The notes under the pieces: model-generated
The model's input: the letters and a program-made list of their open reading frames with translations, nothing else
Told to the model about the DNA's origin: nothing
Databases searched by the model: none
Part shown: positions 25,327-34,624 of the stretch, piece by piece
Position numbering within the stretch: the stretch's first letter is position 1
Layout of the letters: each line of letters opens with the position of its first letter
Source: MED-G116 sp038147495
GTDB taxonomy: Bacteria; Pseudomonadota; Alphaproteobacteria; Puniceispirillales; Puniceispirillaceae
Reading direction: 5' to 3'
Length of the DNA: 64,000 nt
NCBI GenBank assembly: GCA_038147495.1
Contig: JAYQTT010000003.1
Coordinates: forward strand, 124,001-188,000
Made by a program: the position numbers and the translations under genes

Positions 25327-26651
25327 TATGACGCCATGAGTTTCCGCAGTTCGGCCTCGCTTGACGCAAAATCAGCCTTTTCCGATTCCTGTTGCTGAAT
25401 GAACTTCATCAGCGCCGGCCACAAAGACACCGCAAGATCCAACTCCGCATCCTGCCCCGGGACATAACCGCCCATCAGCAACAGATCGCGATTTTCCATG
25501 TAGAGCGACACCAGACGCCTGAATTTACGCGCGGCGTCCTGATGATCTTTGCCGACAATGTCATTCATCACGCGGCTGACTGACGAAGACACATCAACCG
25601 CGGGATACACTCCCATCTGCGCCTGATCCCGTGACAACAGGATGTGACCATCGAGGATCGCCCGCGCGGTATCAACCACAGGGTCATTCGCATCGTCACC
25701 ATCGGCAAGCACGGTATAGATCGCGGTGATGGCACCCTGACCTTTGCCGCCGGCACCTGTGCGTTCCACCAAACGTGGAATCATCGAGACAACTGACGGT
25801 GGATACCCCTTTGACGTTGGTTGCTCACCAAGCGCAAGGCCGATTTCACGCCGGGCATGTGCCACCCGTGTAAGTGAGTCCATGATCAGCAAAACATTCT
25901 TGCCGCGGTCACGGTAATATTCGGCGATTGCCGTTGCCCGCTCTGCCCCGCGGATACGCAACAATGGCGACCGATCCGCAGGAACCGCCACAACAGCGGT
26001 TCGCTTTCGTGCCTCGCCATCAAGGATGGTATTCACAAATGCGCCGACCTCGCGGCCACGTTCACCAATCATCCCGACCACAACAATATCAGCGGTGGTA
26101 TAGCGGCTCATCATCCCCAAAAGCACTGACTTGCCGACACCGGACCCGGCAATAATGCCGATACGCTGGCCCCGGCCAACTGTCATCATTGAATTGATGA
26201 CGCGCACACCCACGTCCAGCGGTTTGGCAACCGCCTCCCTTGTCAACGGGTTCAGGCTCTTGCCCATAAGCGGCCATCTGTCGTCAAGCTGCAACGCTGG
26301 CCCATCATCCAACGGCACACCAAGGGCATCTGTGACCCGGCCAAGCAGCCCGTCACCCACCGGGATCGCCGCTCCATCGTCAAACAATGTGACTCTTGCA
26401 CCAACCCTGATGCGCGCACCAAAATCATGCAATGAGAGGAGATTGTTGCCGCGATGAAACCCGATTACTTCGGCAATGGCGCTCTCGCCCGCGTCTGTCT
26501 CAACCTGACATAACGCCCCAATATTTGCTGGAAATCCGTTACATTCGATCATCTGCCCGTCATACCGACTGACATGCCCATAAACAGACATGGGCCTTTC
26601 AACCGCGAGCCTGTTTATTCGGCTAACCATCATCTTAGCAAGCACACCCAT
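25326..26651 (-). CDS. fliI: Flagellum-specific ATP synthase FliI
   Basis: A 441-residue export ATPase homologous to F1 beta. The Walker A GSGVGKSVLL (about 168-177), Walker B region VLLIMDSLTRVAHARREIG and the GAITAIYTVLADGDD segment are intact. It drives substrate unfolding and chaperone release at the export gate. Its ATG overlaps the fliH stop (TAATG), and fliJ follows with a one-base overlap. Confidence 0.96.
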   Translation of the reverse strand: MGVLAKMMVSRINRLAVERPMSVYGHVSRYDGQMIECNGFPANIGALCQVETDAGESAIAEVIGFHRGNNLLSLHDFGARIRVGARVTLFDDGAAIPVGDGLLGRVTDALGVPLDDGPALQLDDRWPLMGKSLNPLTREAVAKPLDVGVRVINSMMTVGRGQRIGIIAGSGVGKSVLLGMMSRYTTADIVVVGMIGERGREVGAFVNTILDGEARKRTAVVAVPADRSPLLRIRGAERATAIAEYYRDRGKNVLLIMDSLTRVAHARREIGLALGEQPTSKGYPPSVVSMIPRLVERTGAGGKGQGAITAIYTVLADGDDANDPVVDTARAILDGHILLSRDQAQMGVYPAVDVSSSVSRVMNDIVGKDHQDAARKFRRLVSLYMENRDLLLMGGYVPGQDAELDLAVSLWPALMKFIQQQESEKADFASSEAELRKLMAS

Positions 26652-27994
26652 TATGCTTCTGGCTCCTCTTGCCCGGCATTGTCAGACCCCTTGTCACCAG
26701 CGTCATCGGAAGAATGCGTTGCCGCCTCTGCGTCAGCTGCCTTCAAACTGGTCTTGAAGCCTTCTTCGGTTTGATCTGCAGAACCACCCGCGTCATTGCC
26801 CTCGGCCTTGTCAGCAATGGCCACCGTGTCTGATTCCTTAAGGCCTGTTTCTGATGACTGTTCGCCCTGATCCATTTGTGATGACGCATCCGCATCAACA
26901 GCAGAGGCCTCTTCAACCGCTGGCGCATCCTTGGCAGCATCCACTTCGTCAGCGTGGTCGATTTCATTTTCTGAAGCGGGACGCAAACCGGCGCGGTTAC
27001 CAAGAATGTCCTCAACACCGATACCCTCAATCGAAATTTTTACATCGCCACGCGCAAGTGACTGATCAGCAGAAAGCGTGCATTTGCGAAGCTTTTCCCG
27101 ATTTTCAATGATTGGTTTCAGCGCCTGCATATCATCTGGATTCAATATGATTTGTGGCGCATCAGAATTGGCCTTGATACCGGCGAGTATCGCCTCAATG
27201 CGCGAGGCAAATCCCTCTGGCAGTTGATCAATCGCACCACCGGCACGTTCACTGGCCAATGATATGATTGCGGCATTTATGCTGGTCATCAATACGTCAA
27301 CATCAAGTGCTGCCGAACTGGCAAGAGCCAAAGTGGCCGACTCAAAACCCTGAATGGCTTTTTCCAGCTGTGCTGTTGCTTCGGCCTGGCCTGCCGCCCG
27401 GCCTGCTTCATAGCCCTTGTCATGCCCTGCCTTGTTCCCGGCATCCTCTCCCTCGGCACGGCCAGCGGCAAACCCGCGGTCATATTCTGCCTGAAGTTTC
27501 TCCGCCTCGGCAGCGGCGGCAATTTCTTCCTCGCTCAGCTCGATGTTTTCATCCGGAACTGCCGCGTCCATTGCTGATTCAGGGACATCCGCCTTCGCAT
27601 TATCGACAGATGACTGACCTGCATCTGCCTGAGTCGCGGCTGGTTCCGCCGTTACACCGGCATCAGGCGCGGTCTCTTCGGATGTTGCGCGTCCTGTCTC
27701 TTCAGCACCGTCAGCATCACCGGCAACCTGTTCTGCAGCCCTGGCCTGCGCCGTTTGCTGCTCGGCCTCCTCAAGGCGACGCTGTGCCTCCATTGCAATA
27801 TTGACCAATGTCCGCGGCTGGAACTGTTCCTTTGGCTTGATCGGAATAGAGTCGGTGCGGTGGTAACTGGCCTGACTGGAGAGCGATACAAGACGCGCGA
27901 TTTCGGCGTCATCCAATTTTGCTGACGGTTGTTGCTCGTCAGCAAAGATGGCACCGACTGCACTGTCATCATTTTTGAGATCAGCCGTTTGCAT
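26651..27994 (-). CDS. fliH: Flagellar assembly protein FliH, long acidic form
   Basis: A 447-residue FliH, about twice the usual length. The family core lies near 175-345: the GxxxG-rich helix (YDRGFAAGRAEGEDAGNKAG) and the C-terminal FliI-binding domain (QIILNPDDMQALKPII, then SLARGDVKISIEGIGVEDIL). It is flanked by acidic Ala/Glu/Asp-rich extensions on both sides (about 65-165 and 350-447), which look disordered. It regulates FliI and docks it to FliN. The flanking position between fliG and fliI confirms the assignment. Confidence 0.9.
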   Translation of the reverse strand: MQTADLKNDDSAVGAIFADEQQPSAKLDDAEIARLVSLSSQASYHRTDSIPIKPKEQFQPRTLVNIAMEAQRRLEEAEQQTAQARAAEQVAGDADGAEETGRATSEETAPDAGVTAEPAATQADAGQSSVDNAKADVPESAMDAAVPDENIELSEEEIAAAAEAEKLQAEYDRGFAAGRAEGEDAGNKAGHDKGYEAGRAAGQAEATAQLEKAIQGFESATLALASSAALDVDVLMTSINAAIISLASERAGGAIDQLPEGFASRIEAILAGIKANSDAPQIILNPDDMQALKPIIENREKLRKCTLSADQSLARGDVKISIEGIGVEDILGNRAGLRPASENEIDHADEVDAAKDAPAVEEASAVDADASSQMDQGEQSSETGLKESDTVAIADKAEGNDAGGSADQTEEGFKTSLKAADAEAATHSSDDAGDKGSDNAGQEEPEA

Positions 27995-28034
27995 CTTGTT
28001 TTGCCTCCTTTTTCACACGCGCTCTGGCAAATGC

Positions 28035-29081
28035 CTAGACAAAGTCATCACCACCGCGTCCGGCAAGAACGATCGTGCCTTCATCCGACATGGTCCGGGC
28101 AAGGTTGATGATACGTTTTTGGGCGTCCTGCACCTCTGTTAGACGCACAGGGCCAAGGGCCTCCATCTCATCAGACAGATTTGCCGCTGCCCGCGATGAC
28201 ATGCATGAGAAAAGCTTATCGCGAAGAGGCTCATCCGCACCCTTGAGGGCAAGAACAAGATCTTCTGTCTCAACGCTACGAAGAAGGGTCTGCAACGACT
28301 TGTCATCCGACATAAGAAGATTGTCGAAGACAAACATGCTTTCCTGAATTTCCTGCATCAGATTACGATCTTCCTCACCAATCGCCTCCATGATCTTGGC
28401 TTCCATATTTTGCTTGGTGAAGTTCATGATCTTCGCCGCTGCCTTGACGCCGCCAACCTGTGACGCTCGCAAGGTCGTATTCGCCTTGAATTTGCGTTGC
28501 ATCACGTCTTCCAGCTCACGAAGGGCATCAGGTTGAACAGTTTCCAATGTGGCAATCCGGGCAATGATGTCGGCCTGAATTTCCTGTGGCAAAAGACCAA
28601 GAACGTCAGCCCCGAGACCGGCATCAAGATAAGAAATGATCAGCGAGATGATCTGAGGGTGTTCATCTACAACCAATTCAGCAATTGAGCGCGCATCCAT
28701 CCAGTCAAGAATCTCAATCGGGCGATCACTGCTTGATGGCGTAATCCGGCTTAGCACCGATTGCGCCTTATCCTCGCCAAGTGCTTTATTCAACACATTG
28801 CGAATATAATTGCCCGCACCAAGGCCAAGACTTGTCTGCTCTTTGATGATTGCAAGGAATTCATCGAGAACATCATTCACCACATCTTGGCCAAGTCCCT
28901 GCACCGAATACATGGCTGTGCCAAGGTGCTGAACTTCACGCGGAGACAGGTTCTTCAGGATTTCCGCAGCCTCTTCCTCGCCAATAAGCATCATCAGAAT
29001 GGCGGATTTCTGGGTACCCGTCAGGCGCTCAAAGGCGCTCTTCTCTTCGTCATTATCCTTGTCTTTTTGCGCTTCAGCCAT
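28035..29081 (-). CDS. fliG: Flagellar motor switch protein FliG
   Basis: A 348-residue FliG, the rotor protein on which stators act. Its N-terminal domain (LTGTQKSAILMMLIGEEEAA) binds FliF; the middle and C-terminal domains carry ARMc repeats, and the torque helix region LKGADEPLRDKLFSCMSSRA is present. ATG 29081 follows GAGGG; the longer frame to 29135 has no ribosome site. Confidence 0.96.
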   Translation of the reverse strand: MAEAQKDKDNDEEKSAFERLTGTQKSAILMMLIGEEEAAEILKNLSPREVQHLGTAMYSVQGLGQDVVNDVLDEFLAIIKEQTSLGLGAGNYIRNVLNKALGEDKAQSVLSRITPSSSDRPIEILDWMDARSIAELVVDEHPQIISLIISYLDAGLGADVLGLLPQEIQADIIARIATLETVQPDALRELEDVMQRKFKANTTLRASQVGGVKAAAKIMNFTKQNMEAKIMEAIGEEDRNLMQEIQESMFVFDNLLMSDDKSLQTLLRSVETEDLVLALKGADEPLRDKLFSCMSSRAAANLSDEMEALGPVRLTEVQDAQKRIINLARTMSDEGTIVLAGRGGDDFV

Positions 29082-29148
29082 AATACCCTCACTTGCAATC
29101 ACTCGCTGGGGGTGCCGCCACCGTAGCCGCGACACCCGTTATTCAGAG

Positions 29149-30873
29149 TTAGACAGACTCCATATCCTTCTGGATCATCGACTTGAAGACGTTGGACACA
29201 CGTCCTGCCTCATCCGAGACGATCATCCTGATAACGGCAACCTTATCATCATAGGTGTTTGCTGTATCCAGCATTTCCGGAGAAATCGATGCCTTCTTCG
29301 GCTTGAGCTTTGCCTTGATATCCTCGAGGCTCTCGCCTTCCTGAATTTCGACCTGATCGATATCGATCTCATCATCAAGGCTAACCAAGGCTTCACCCGG
29401 TGCACCTGCTGCGGCCGGCACCATAATCCGAGCGATCAATGGACGAATGACGCCAAGGACAACCACAGCCATAATCAGGATGGTCATGCCCTGTTTCATC
29501 AAATTGACAGCCCATTCCATGTCGTACCAAGGCTTGGTGACACCTTTGAGAGTCGAGACGAAGGCTGCACTGCTGACGGTGACGCTGTCACCGCGCTCGA
29601 GATCGAGGCCAATGGCATTCATCACCAATTTTTCAATTTCGGCCAACTGTTCATCCGAGATCGGCTTGATCTCTGAGATGCCGGTCTCCGGATCAACGAC
29701 TTCCAATTCGCGCACAAGAACAGACGCATTGATGCGCTTGATGTTCGTTCCAGGCTTGAGTGTCGTTGAAACCGTACGGCTCACCTCATAATTCTTAACC
29801 TCACTTGACGACCGGTTGGCAATACCGCCTTCAGCGGCATTATCACCCTGTTGGTCGTTCATTTCAGTTGCCGCCGGCGCACGGTTTGACATCGCACCCG
29901 GAATACCGCGGGCATTCATTTCGGATGACGTGTCTGACGATCTCTGCTCACTTCGCAGGGCATTACGCTCTGGGTCAACCAACTCTTCAGTGACCTCACT
30001 ACGGGTAAAGTCGATATCAAGGTTAACCTGTGCCGTCACGTTGCCACCACCAACCATCGGGGTAACAATGGAAATGATCCGCTCGCGATAGATGTCTTCC
30101 AGACGAATCCGGTGTTCCAGCTGCGAGTCGGAAAGCGCCGATGCCGCGCTTTTGCCCGGCGTAGACAATAGATTGCCGTACTGGTCAACGACCGTCACCT
30201 CGCCTTTCGGCATATTTGGAACAGATGACGAGACAAGATGCACAATTGCGCTGATCTGCTGTCGTGATAGAGAGCGACCATCTTCCATCTGGACAAAAAC
30301 TGACGCAGATGGCGGAACCGAAGCACGGGCAAAGACCGACTTTTCTGGAATGGCAAGATGTACACGTGCCGCGACCAAGCCCTGAATTTCGCTGATCGAA
30401 CGTGCCAATTCGATTTCCTGACTTTGTTTCAGACGCACATTTTCCACGGTTCGGCTGGAGCCCATAGGAATTTCACCAATCGTGTCATAACCCTCAGGAA
30501 CCGAAGTTGGCAGACCTTGGGCGGCGAGTTGCATCCGGGCGCTGTGATAATCTGATGTTGGCACCAGCACATCGCCTGTAGTTGGATCAAGGCTCACCTG
30601 AACACCGCTGTTCTTCAGCGATTCAACAACACGCGCCTTTTCGGCGTCTGGCATGTTGGCGTAAAGCGTTGTCAGTGGTGGCTTGTTCAGGAAATAAAAA
30701 GCGCCAAGGCCAATAACTGTCAGCACCACACCAAGAATGGCCGGCACCGAGCGACGGACACCGGGATCACTTGCAAGCTTTCTAACCGATGAAAGCGGGC
30801 CTTGCCCAGTCACCTTTGTGACGGAATGTGTACCACCATTTTCGGTTGCAGCGACGTCTGTTGATTCAGCCAT
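29149..30873 (-). CDS. fliF: Flagellar MS-ring protein FliF
   Basis: A 574-residue FliF. It has two membrane spans (about 44-64, PAILGVVLTVIGLGAFYFL, and about 455-478), periplasmic ring-building motifs between them (SVPEGYDTIGEIPMGSSRTV, RVHLAIPEKSVFAR) and a cytoplasmic C-terminus that binds FliG. It nucleates basal-body assembly together with FliE, which is encoded 47 bases upstream. Confidence 0.96.
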   Translation of the reverse strand: MAESTDVAATENGGTHSVTKVTGQGPLSSVRKLASDPGVRRSVPAILGVVLTVIGLGAFYFLNKPPLTTLYANMPDAEKARVVESLKNSGVQVSLDPTTGDVLVPTSDYHSARMQLAAQGLPTSVPEGYDTIGEIPMGSSRTVENVRLKQSQEIELARSISEIQGLVAARVHLAIPEKSVFARASVPPSASVFVQMEDGRSLSRQQISAIVHLVSSSVPNMPKGEVTVVDQYGNLLSTPGKSAASALSDSQLEHRIRLEDIYRERIISIVTPMVGGGNVTAQVNLDIDFTRSEVTEELVDPERNALRSEQRSSDTSSEMNARGIPGAMSNRAPAATEMNDQQGDNAAEGGIANRSSSEVKNYEVSRTVSTTLKPGTNIKRINASVLVRELEVVDPETGISEIKPISDEQLAEIEKLVMNAIGLDLERGDSVTVSSAAFVSTLKGVTKPWYDMEWAVNLMKQGMTILIMAVVVLGVIRPLIARIMVPAAAGAPGEALVSLDDEIDIDQVEIQEGESLEDIKAKLKPKKASISPEMLDTANTYDDKVAVIRMIVSDEAGRVSNVFKSMIQKDMESV

Positions 30874-30920
30874 TTCAATGGTTCCTGTAACAAATTGTTA
30901 AAATGCAAAAATGCCGGTGC

Positions 30921-31235
30921 CTAAACAGGCATATTCATGATGTCCTTGTAGGCGCTGAGAACCTTGTTCCGCACATTCAGCGTCATTTGAAAGCCAAGCG
31001 AGGATACTTGCTGCTGGACCATGACTTTACTGAGGTCGTTCTCCATACCAAGCTCATAGGCCTTTGTTATCTGTGCACTGTCATTCTGTGCGTTTGCGAC
31101 CTGATTGATGGCATCGCCTATGCGTTCGGAAAAACCTGACGTGCTATTTCCACCATTCAGATTTTGCTCGGCGCGCTTAAGCACCTGCTGATGTGCGCTG
31201 CCAATGCTGTTGCTGATTGTTCCGATCGTTGTCAT
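30921..31235 (-). CDS. fliE: Flagellar hook-basal body protein FliE
   Basis: A 104-residue FliE, matching family length. The C-terminal conserved stretch VSSLGFQMTLNVRNKVLSAY and the ending YKDIMNMPV are typical. It joins the MS ring to the proximal rod. ATG 31235 follows AAGGAG; the upstream extension to 31268 has no such site. It lies directly after the fleT-like gene. Confidence 0.95.
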   Translation of the reverse strand: MTTIGTISNSIGSAHQQVLKRAEQNLNGGNSTSGFSERIGDAINQVANAQNDSAQITKAYELGMENDLSKVMVQQQVSSLGFQMTLNVRNKVLSAYKDIMNMPV

Positions 31236-31276
31236 GTTATTCTCCTTATCAAACCTTGTGGTTGACATGCTGCTGG

Positions 31277-32464
31277 CTAACCACGTGCAGCAATTGCCGC
31301 GGCACTGATCTGTGCCGTCTCAGCGGCTGTCGCCTGATGGCTTGTCATAAGATGAAGATTGTCGTCTGTGATGATCTCGCTTTCGGTGATCACACCATCG
31401 GCTGCGAGAACAAGCGCACGCTGGATAACATTTTCCAGCTCACGCACATTGCCGGGCCAGCCATAATTGCGAAGCTTTGCGATAGCACAATCACTCAACC
31501 ACGGAATATCCGCGGCATTGGCGCGGTGCCGGTTCAGCAGAAATGTGACAATAGGAACAATGTCATCAGAACGTTCGGCCATTGCCGTTGTGTTCAGGGG
31601 GAACACATTTAGCCGGTAATAGAGATCCTCGCGGAAGTTACCCAGACGGATTTCCTCGGCCATGTTACGGTTCGTTGTCGCGACCACACGCACATCAACC
31701 GAAATATCATTATGTGACCCAATCGGGGTCACCGCTTTTTCCTGCAAGGCCCGAAGCAATTTAGCCTGCAATGACATCGGCATTTCTGAAATTTCATCGA
31801 GTAACAATGTCCCACCATCTGCCGCACGGAAAATACCTTTGTTAGCGGTTGAAGCGCCGGTAAAGGCTCCTTTTTCGTGGCCAAACAAGATCGCTTCCAA
31901 CATGTTTTCAGGAATGGCAGCACAGTTCACAGCTACAAAAGGCGCATCTCGGCGCGGGGAATGATTGTGAATAAATCGGGCCAGAACTTCTTTACCTGTT
32001 CCCGTTGGACCATTGACGAACACGGTTACATCTGTTTGTGCAACGCGTTTTGCCAGGGCAAGAAGATCAAGCGTGATCTGATCACCAGCGGCAACATTGA
32101 CTTCAGTGGACAAAAGCGTTGCTGCAAGTTGGAGCCCATAGTCATCGACCAGGGGAATGGTGCTATCGGGGGCTGGCAGATCAAGCCGTATCAATTTGCC
32201 GCCAAATTCCTGGCTAACAGCAAAATCCGGCTGATCCTCAGCAATGATCATCACATTCCCTGCCCGCAAACCACGGGCCTTGGCGATGACGGCTTCCTGA
32301 CCACCCAATTGCTTTTCATAAGCCGCACTGCAGACGAAGGTTTTTGCCTGCACATCGGCTTTTGTGTTGTCCAGAACCGAGACCGTCAGCATCCGCGATG
32401 CAAGTATCTCTGCCAGTCGATCCACCGAACCAAATGTCGTTCTTTCCAAGCAAATATTAATCAT
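31277..32464 (-). CDS. fleT: Sigma-54 activator without DNA-binding domain (FleT-like)
   Basis: About 395 residues. Residues 1-150 form an unrecognised N-terminal domain; residues about 155-370 are a complete AAA+ enhancer-binding module with Walker A GPTGTGKE, the sigma-54 loop GAFTGA and Walker B GGTLLLDE. After the AAA+ lid (NVRELENVIQRALVLAADG) only about 40 Ala/Thr-rich residues remain and no Fis-type helix-turn-helix is present. R. sphaeroides FleT, encoded just upstream of fliE, is likewise described as lacking a DNA-binding domain and working through FleQ. A sigma-54 promoter lies upstream, giving autoactivation. The symbol is by analogy. Confidence 0.82.
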   Translation of the reverse strand: MINICLERTTFGSVDRLAEILASRMLTVSVLDNTKADVQAKTFVCSAAYEKQLGGQEAVIAKARGLRAGNVMIIAEDQPDFAVSQEFGGKLIRLDLPAPDSTIPLVDDYGLQLAATLLSTEVNVAAGDQITLDLLALAKRVAQTDVTVFVNGPTGTGKEVLARFIHNHSPRRDAPFVAVNCAAIPENMLEAILFGHEKGAFTGASTANKGIFRAADGGTLLLDEISEMPMSLQAKLLRALQEKAVTPIGSHNDISVDVRVVATTNRNMAEEIRLGNFREDLYYRLNVFPLNTTAMAERSDDIVPIVTFLLNRHRANAADIPWLSDCAIAKLRNYGWPGNVRELENVIQRALVLAADGVITESEIITDDNLHLMTSHQATAAETAQISAAAIAARG

Positions 32465-32501
32465 TGTCCGTGACTCAAAAAATTTCCACTGCCGTGACAA
32501 A

Positions 32502-32518
32502 GGCAGTAAGCGTGCCAA
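32502..32518 (-). promoter_or_regulatory. Sigma-54 promoter of the fleT-fliEFGHIJ run
   Basis: TTGGCACGCTTACTGCC carries a perfect -24 (TTGGCACG) and -12 CTGC with exact spacing. The predicted start near 32491 leaves about 27 bases to the fleT-like ATG. Confidence 0.8.
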
Positions 32519-32690
32519 AAGTGAAATTCCGGGCAAAAAAAATGAAAACAGACCGGAATCGGCAAAAATTCGATGCCAGAGCAACCTCTGCGTTCAAAAT
32601 TTTGACAAATCTTTTGGATTATCGTTATGGTTGATCAATATTTTGACACCTGAACATAGAAATTGATTTTTTTGAGTGGGTATTGGTTCT

Positions 32691-33803
32691 ATGGCACAGT
32701 CGGTCGACGATATAATCGTCGGAAAATCAGCGCCTATTCGCGACGTCAAGCGCCTCATCGATGCGGTTGCCAAGACCAACACAAACGTGCTGATCCTTGG
32801 TGAAACAGGCACTGGCAAAGAGCTTGTGGCGCGGGCTTTGCACCTTGAATCTGGTCGCAAAGGAAAGCTTGTCAGCGTTAATTGTGCGGCGATCCCGACT
32901 GAACTTCTCGAGTCAGAGCTTTTTGGCCATGAAAAAGGCGCTTTTACCGGTGCAGACAAGGCGCGCGCAGGCCGCTTTGAGATGGCCAAGGATGGCACTT
33001 TGTTCCTTGATGAAATTGGTGACATGCCGTTGCCATTGCAATCCAAATTGCTGCGGGCGCTGGAAAGCCGCACCATTCAACGGGTCGGTGGCGGTGATGA
33101 TATTCCGGTTGATTTTCGCCTTGTTTGCGCAACACACCAGAAGATCGAACAGAAAGTTGATGATGGCAGTTTTCGCTCGGACCTGTATTTCCGGATCAAT
33201 GTCTTTCCGGTTCAGGTTCCCTCCCTTGCCGAGCGAAGCGTCGATATACCCTCAATCGCGGACGCCATCCTGAACCAAATGGTCAGCGACCAAATGATGG
33301 TTAAGCCAAAAATGGACGAGAGTGCATGGCAGGAATTATCCCGCTATACATGGCCGGGAAATGTACGGGAACTGCGCAATGTGCTGGAACGTGCCGCGGT
33401 GCTTTTCGCCGGCGAGGTAATCACAGGCACACATGTCCGTGAGAACCTGTTGCGCCTGAAAGTGCCCGACCGGAAGGAAGAGCAGGACGCATTATGGACT
33501 GCATCAGAAGATTTGGCTGGCGTAGATGTTGCCGATGTGGCTGGCGACCCACAGCCGCTGCCTCATCCGTCTCATTACGCAGATTGGTTTAGCTATTTCG
33601 ACACGATCGATCTTCGCCGCCATCTTCGGGATGTCGAAGTTGTATTGATTGAGGCTGCTTTGGAAAAATCAGACGGGCTGGTGAGCCATGCCGCAAACGC
33701 CCTGAAACTGCAACGCACAACCCTGATTGAAAAAATGAAAAAGCTGATGATCGAGAGACCATCGACACCACCACCAGATCGTGAGGGCGAGGCACGTGGG
33801 TGA
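32691..33803 (+). CDS. fleQ: FleQ-like sigma-54 flagellar activator lacking a sensory domain
   Basis: A 370-residue enhancer-binding protein that begins directly with the AAA+ module (about 8-240): Walker A GETGTGKE, GAFTGA loop and Walker B GTLFLDE. The C-terminal Fis-type helix-turn-helix (about 320-360, AANALKLQRTTLIEKMKKL) closely resembles that of FleQ/FlrA master regulators. The receiver-like N-terminal domain of Pseudomonas FleQ is absent. It is divergent from the fleT-like gene. As the only member of the pair with a DNA-binding end, it should direct both proteins to the flagellar sigma-54 promoters. ATG 32691 is preferred to GTG 32676. Confidence 0.85.
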   Translation: MAQSVDDIIVGKSAPIRDVKRLIDAVAKTNTNVLILGETGTGKELVARALHLESGRKGKLVSVNCAAIPTELLESELFGHEKGAFTGADKARAGRFEMAKDGTLFLDEIGDMPLPLQSKLLRALESRTIQRVGGGDDIPVDFRLVCATHQKIEQKVDDGSFRSDLYFRINVFPVQVPSLAERSVDIPSIADAILNQMVSDQMMVKPKMDESAWQELSRYTWPGNVRELRNVLERAAVLFAGEVITGTHVRENLLRLKVPDRKEEQDALWTASEDLAGVDVADVAGDPQPLPHPSHYADWFSYFDTIDLRRHLRDVEVVLIEAALEKSDGLVSHAANALKLQRTTLIEKMKKLMIERPSTPPPDREGEARG

Positions 33804-33832
33804 GCCTCACAGCAATTTTGGGCGAAGCGTGT

Positions 33833-34124
33833 TTATCTGCGATATCCGCTTAGGCCCCGCATCGTAGTTGCAGCCGTTTTTTGAACCCGGTGCATTTCTG
33901 CCGTCATCTTGGAAATGGCCTTGGCATTGTCTTCGGCGCATTGCTCCAATGCCTCAAAGAAATGTTGGTCACCATCTGGGGCGTTTGTCTCGGTAAATTC
34001 GTGTAGCATTTTACGACGCGCCAAATCCAACCTTGTCACACGCTCAAAATTCTGTGCGGCGACAGCCTGACTCCAGCAATTCATTATATTTTTTGAATTG
34101 TTCGATGAATTCACTTTTGTTCAT
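33833..34124 (-). CDS. FliT-like small protein, apparent frameshift at an A6 tract
   Basis: Translation should begin at ATG 34124, which overlaps the fliS stop as ATGA and is preceded by AGGAGGAAGG (reading MNKSEFIEQFK), but that frame stops after 26 codons. The rest, about 90 residues of charged helix (QNFERVTRLDLARRKMLHEF onward), is open in the +1 frame down to 33833. The frames join if one A is removed from the A6 run at 34089-34094. Position after fliS, small size and helical content suggest a FliT-type filament-cap chaperone; similarity is weak. A GTG at 34114 would give a 93-residue intact product but lies far from the ribosome site. Confidence 0.55.
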
Positions 34125-34546
34125 GGCCTTCCTCCTGCTCGCGCTCTTGGAGCATTATTATCAATGCCAAGCACGCGCCAAGTTGTTGTGATTTCTTCGA
34201 GGGAGGTAATTGCAACAGTCAGCGCTCTTCCGTTCTCAGTTTGAGCACTATCGAGTAATTGTTGCTTGGCGTATTCATAAAGCCTAAACAAATTTTCAGC
34301 GATCTCGCCGCCTTTCTCCATGTTTAGACTTGATTGCAACCCATAAATGATTGTCAGTGCGCGCGTCAAATGCTTGTTGCGAAGCCGCAAATCAGATGTT
34401 TGTTTTTCTAAATTTACCTCAAAAATTCTCATCGACTTCAAAAGTTCTTCTAACAACACTGATATCAAGATGTGCGGATCCTCTGCCTCCAAATTGGCAT
34501 CAAGTTCTGCATTTGAGTAAGCATGGACCATTTTTTTATTTTTCAT
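34121..34546 (-). CDS. fliS: Flagellin export chaperone FliS
   Basis: A 141-residue FliS, the cytoplasmic chaperone that binds the flagellin C-terminus. The family signatures AYSNAELDANLEAEDPHILI, IIYGLQSSLNMEKGGEIAEN and LFRLYEYAKQQLL are clear, as is the late TTWRVL. A basic RARAGGRP tail is unusual. It lies well away from the flagellins but in the same flagellar block and is coupled to a fliT-like gene. Confidence 0.92.
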   Translation of the reverse strand: MKNKKMVHAYSNAELDANLEAEDPHILISVLLEELLKSMRIFEVNLEKQTSDLRLRNKHLTRALTIIYGLQSSLNMEKGGEIAENLFRLYEYAKQQLLDSAQTENGRALTVAITSLEEITTTWRVLGIDNNAPRARAGGRP

Positions 34547-34624
34547 TCTTTATTCGAGCTCCCGATAACCCCTCACAGAAGTACTTTCGCTTGGCTAAAT
34601 CCACCAATTGTGCTAATTTTAAGG

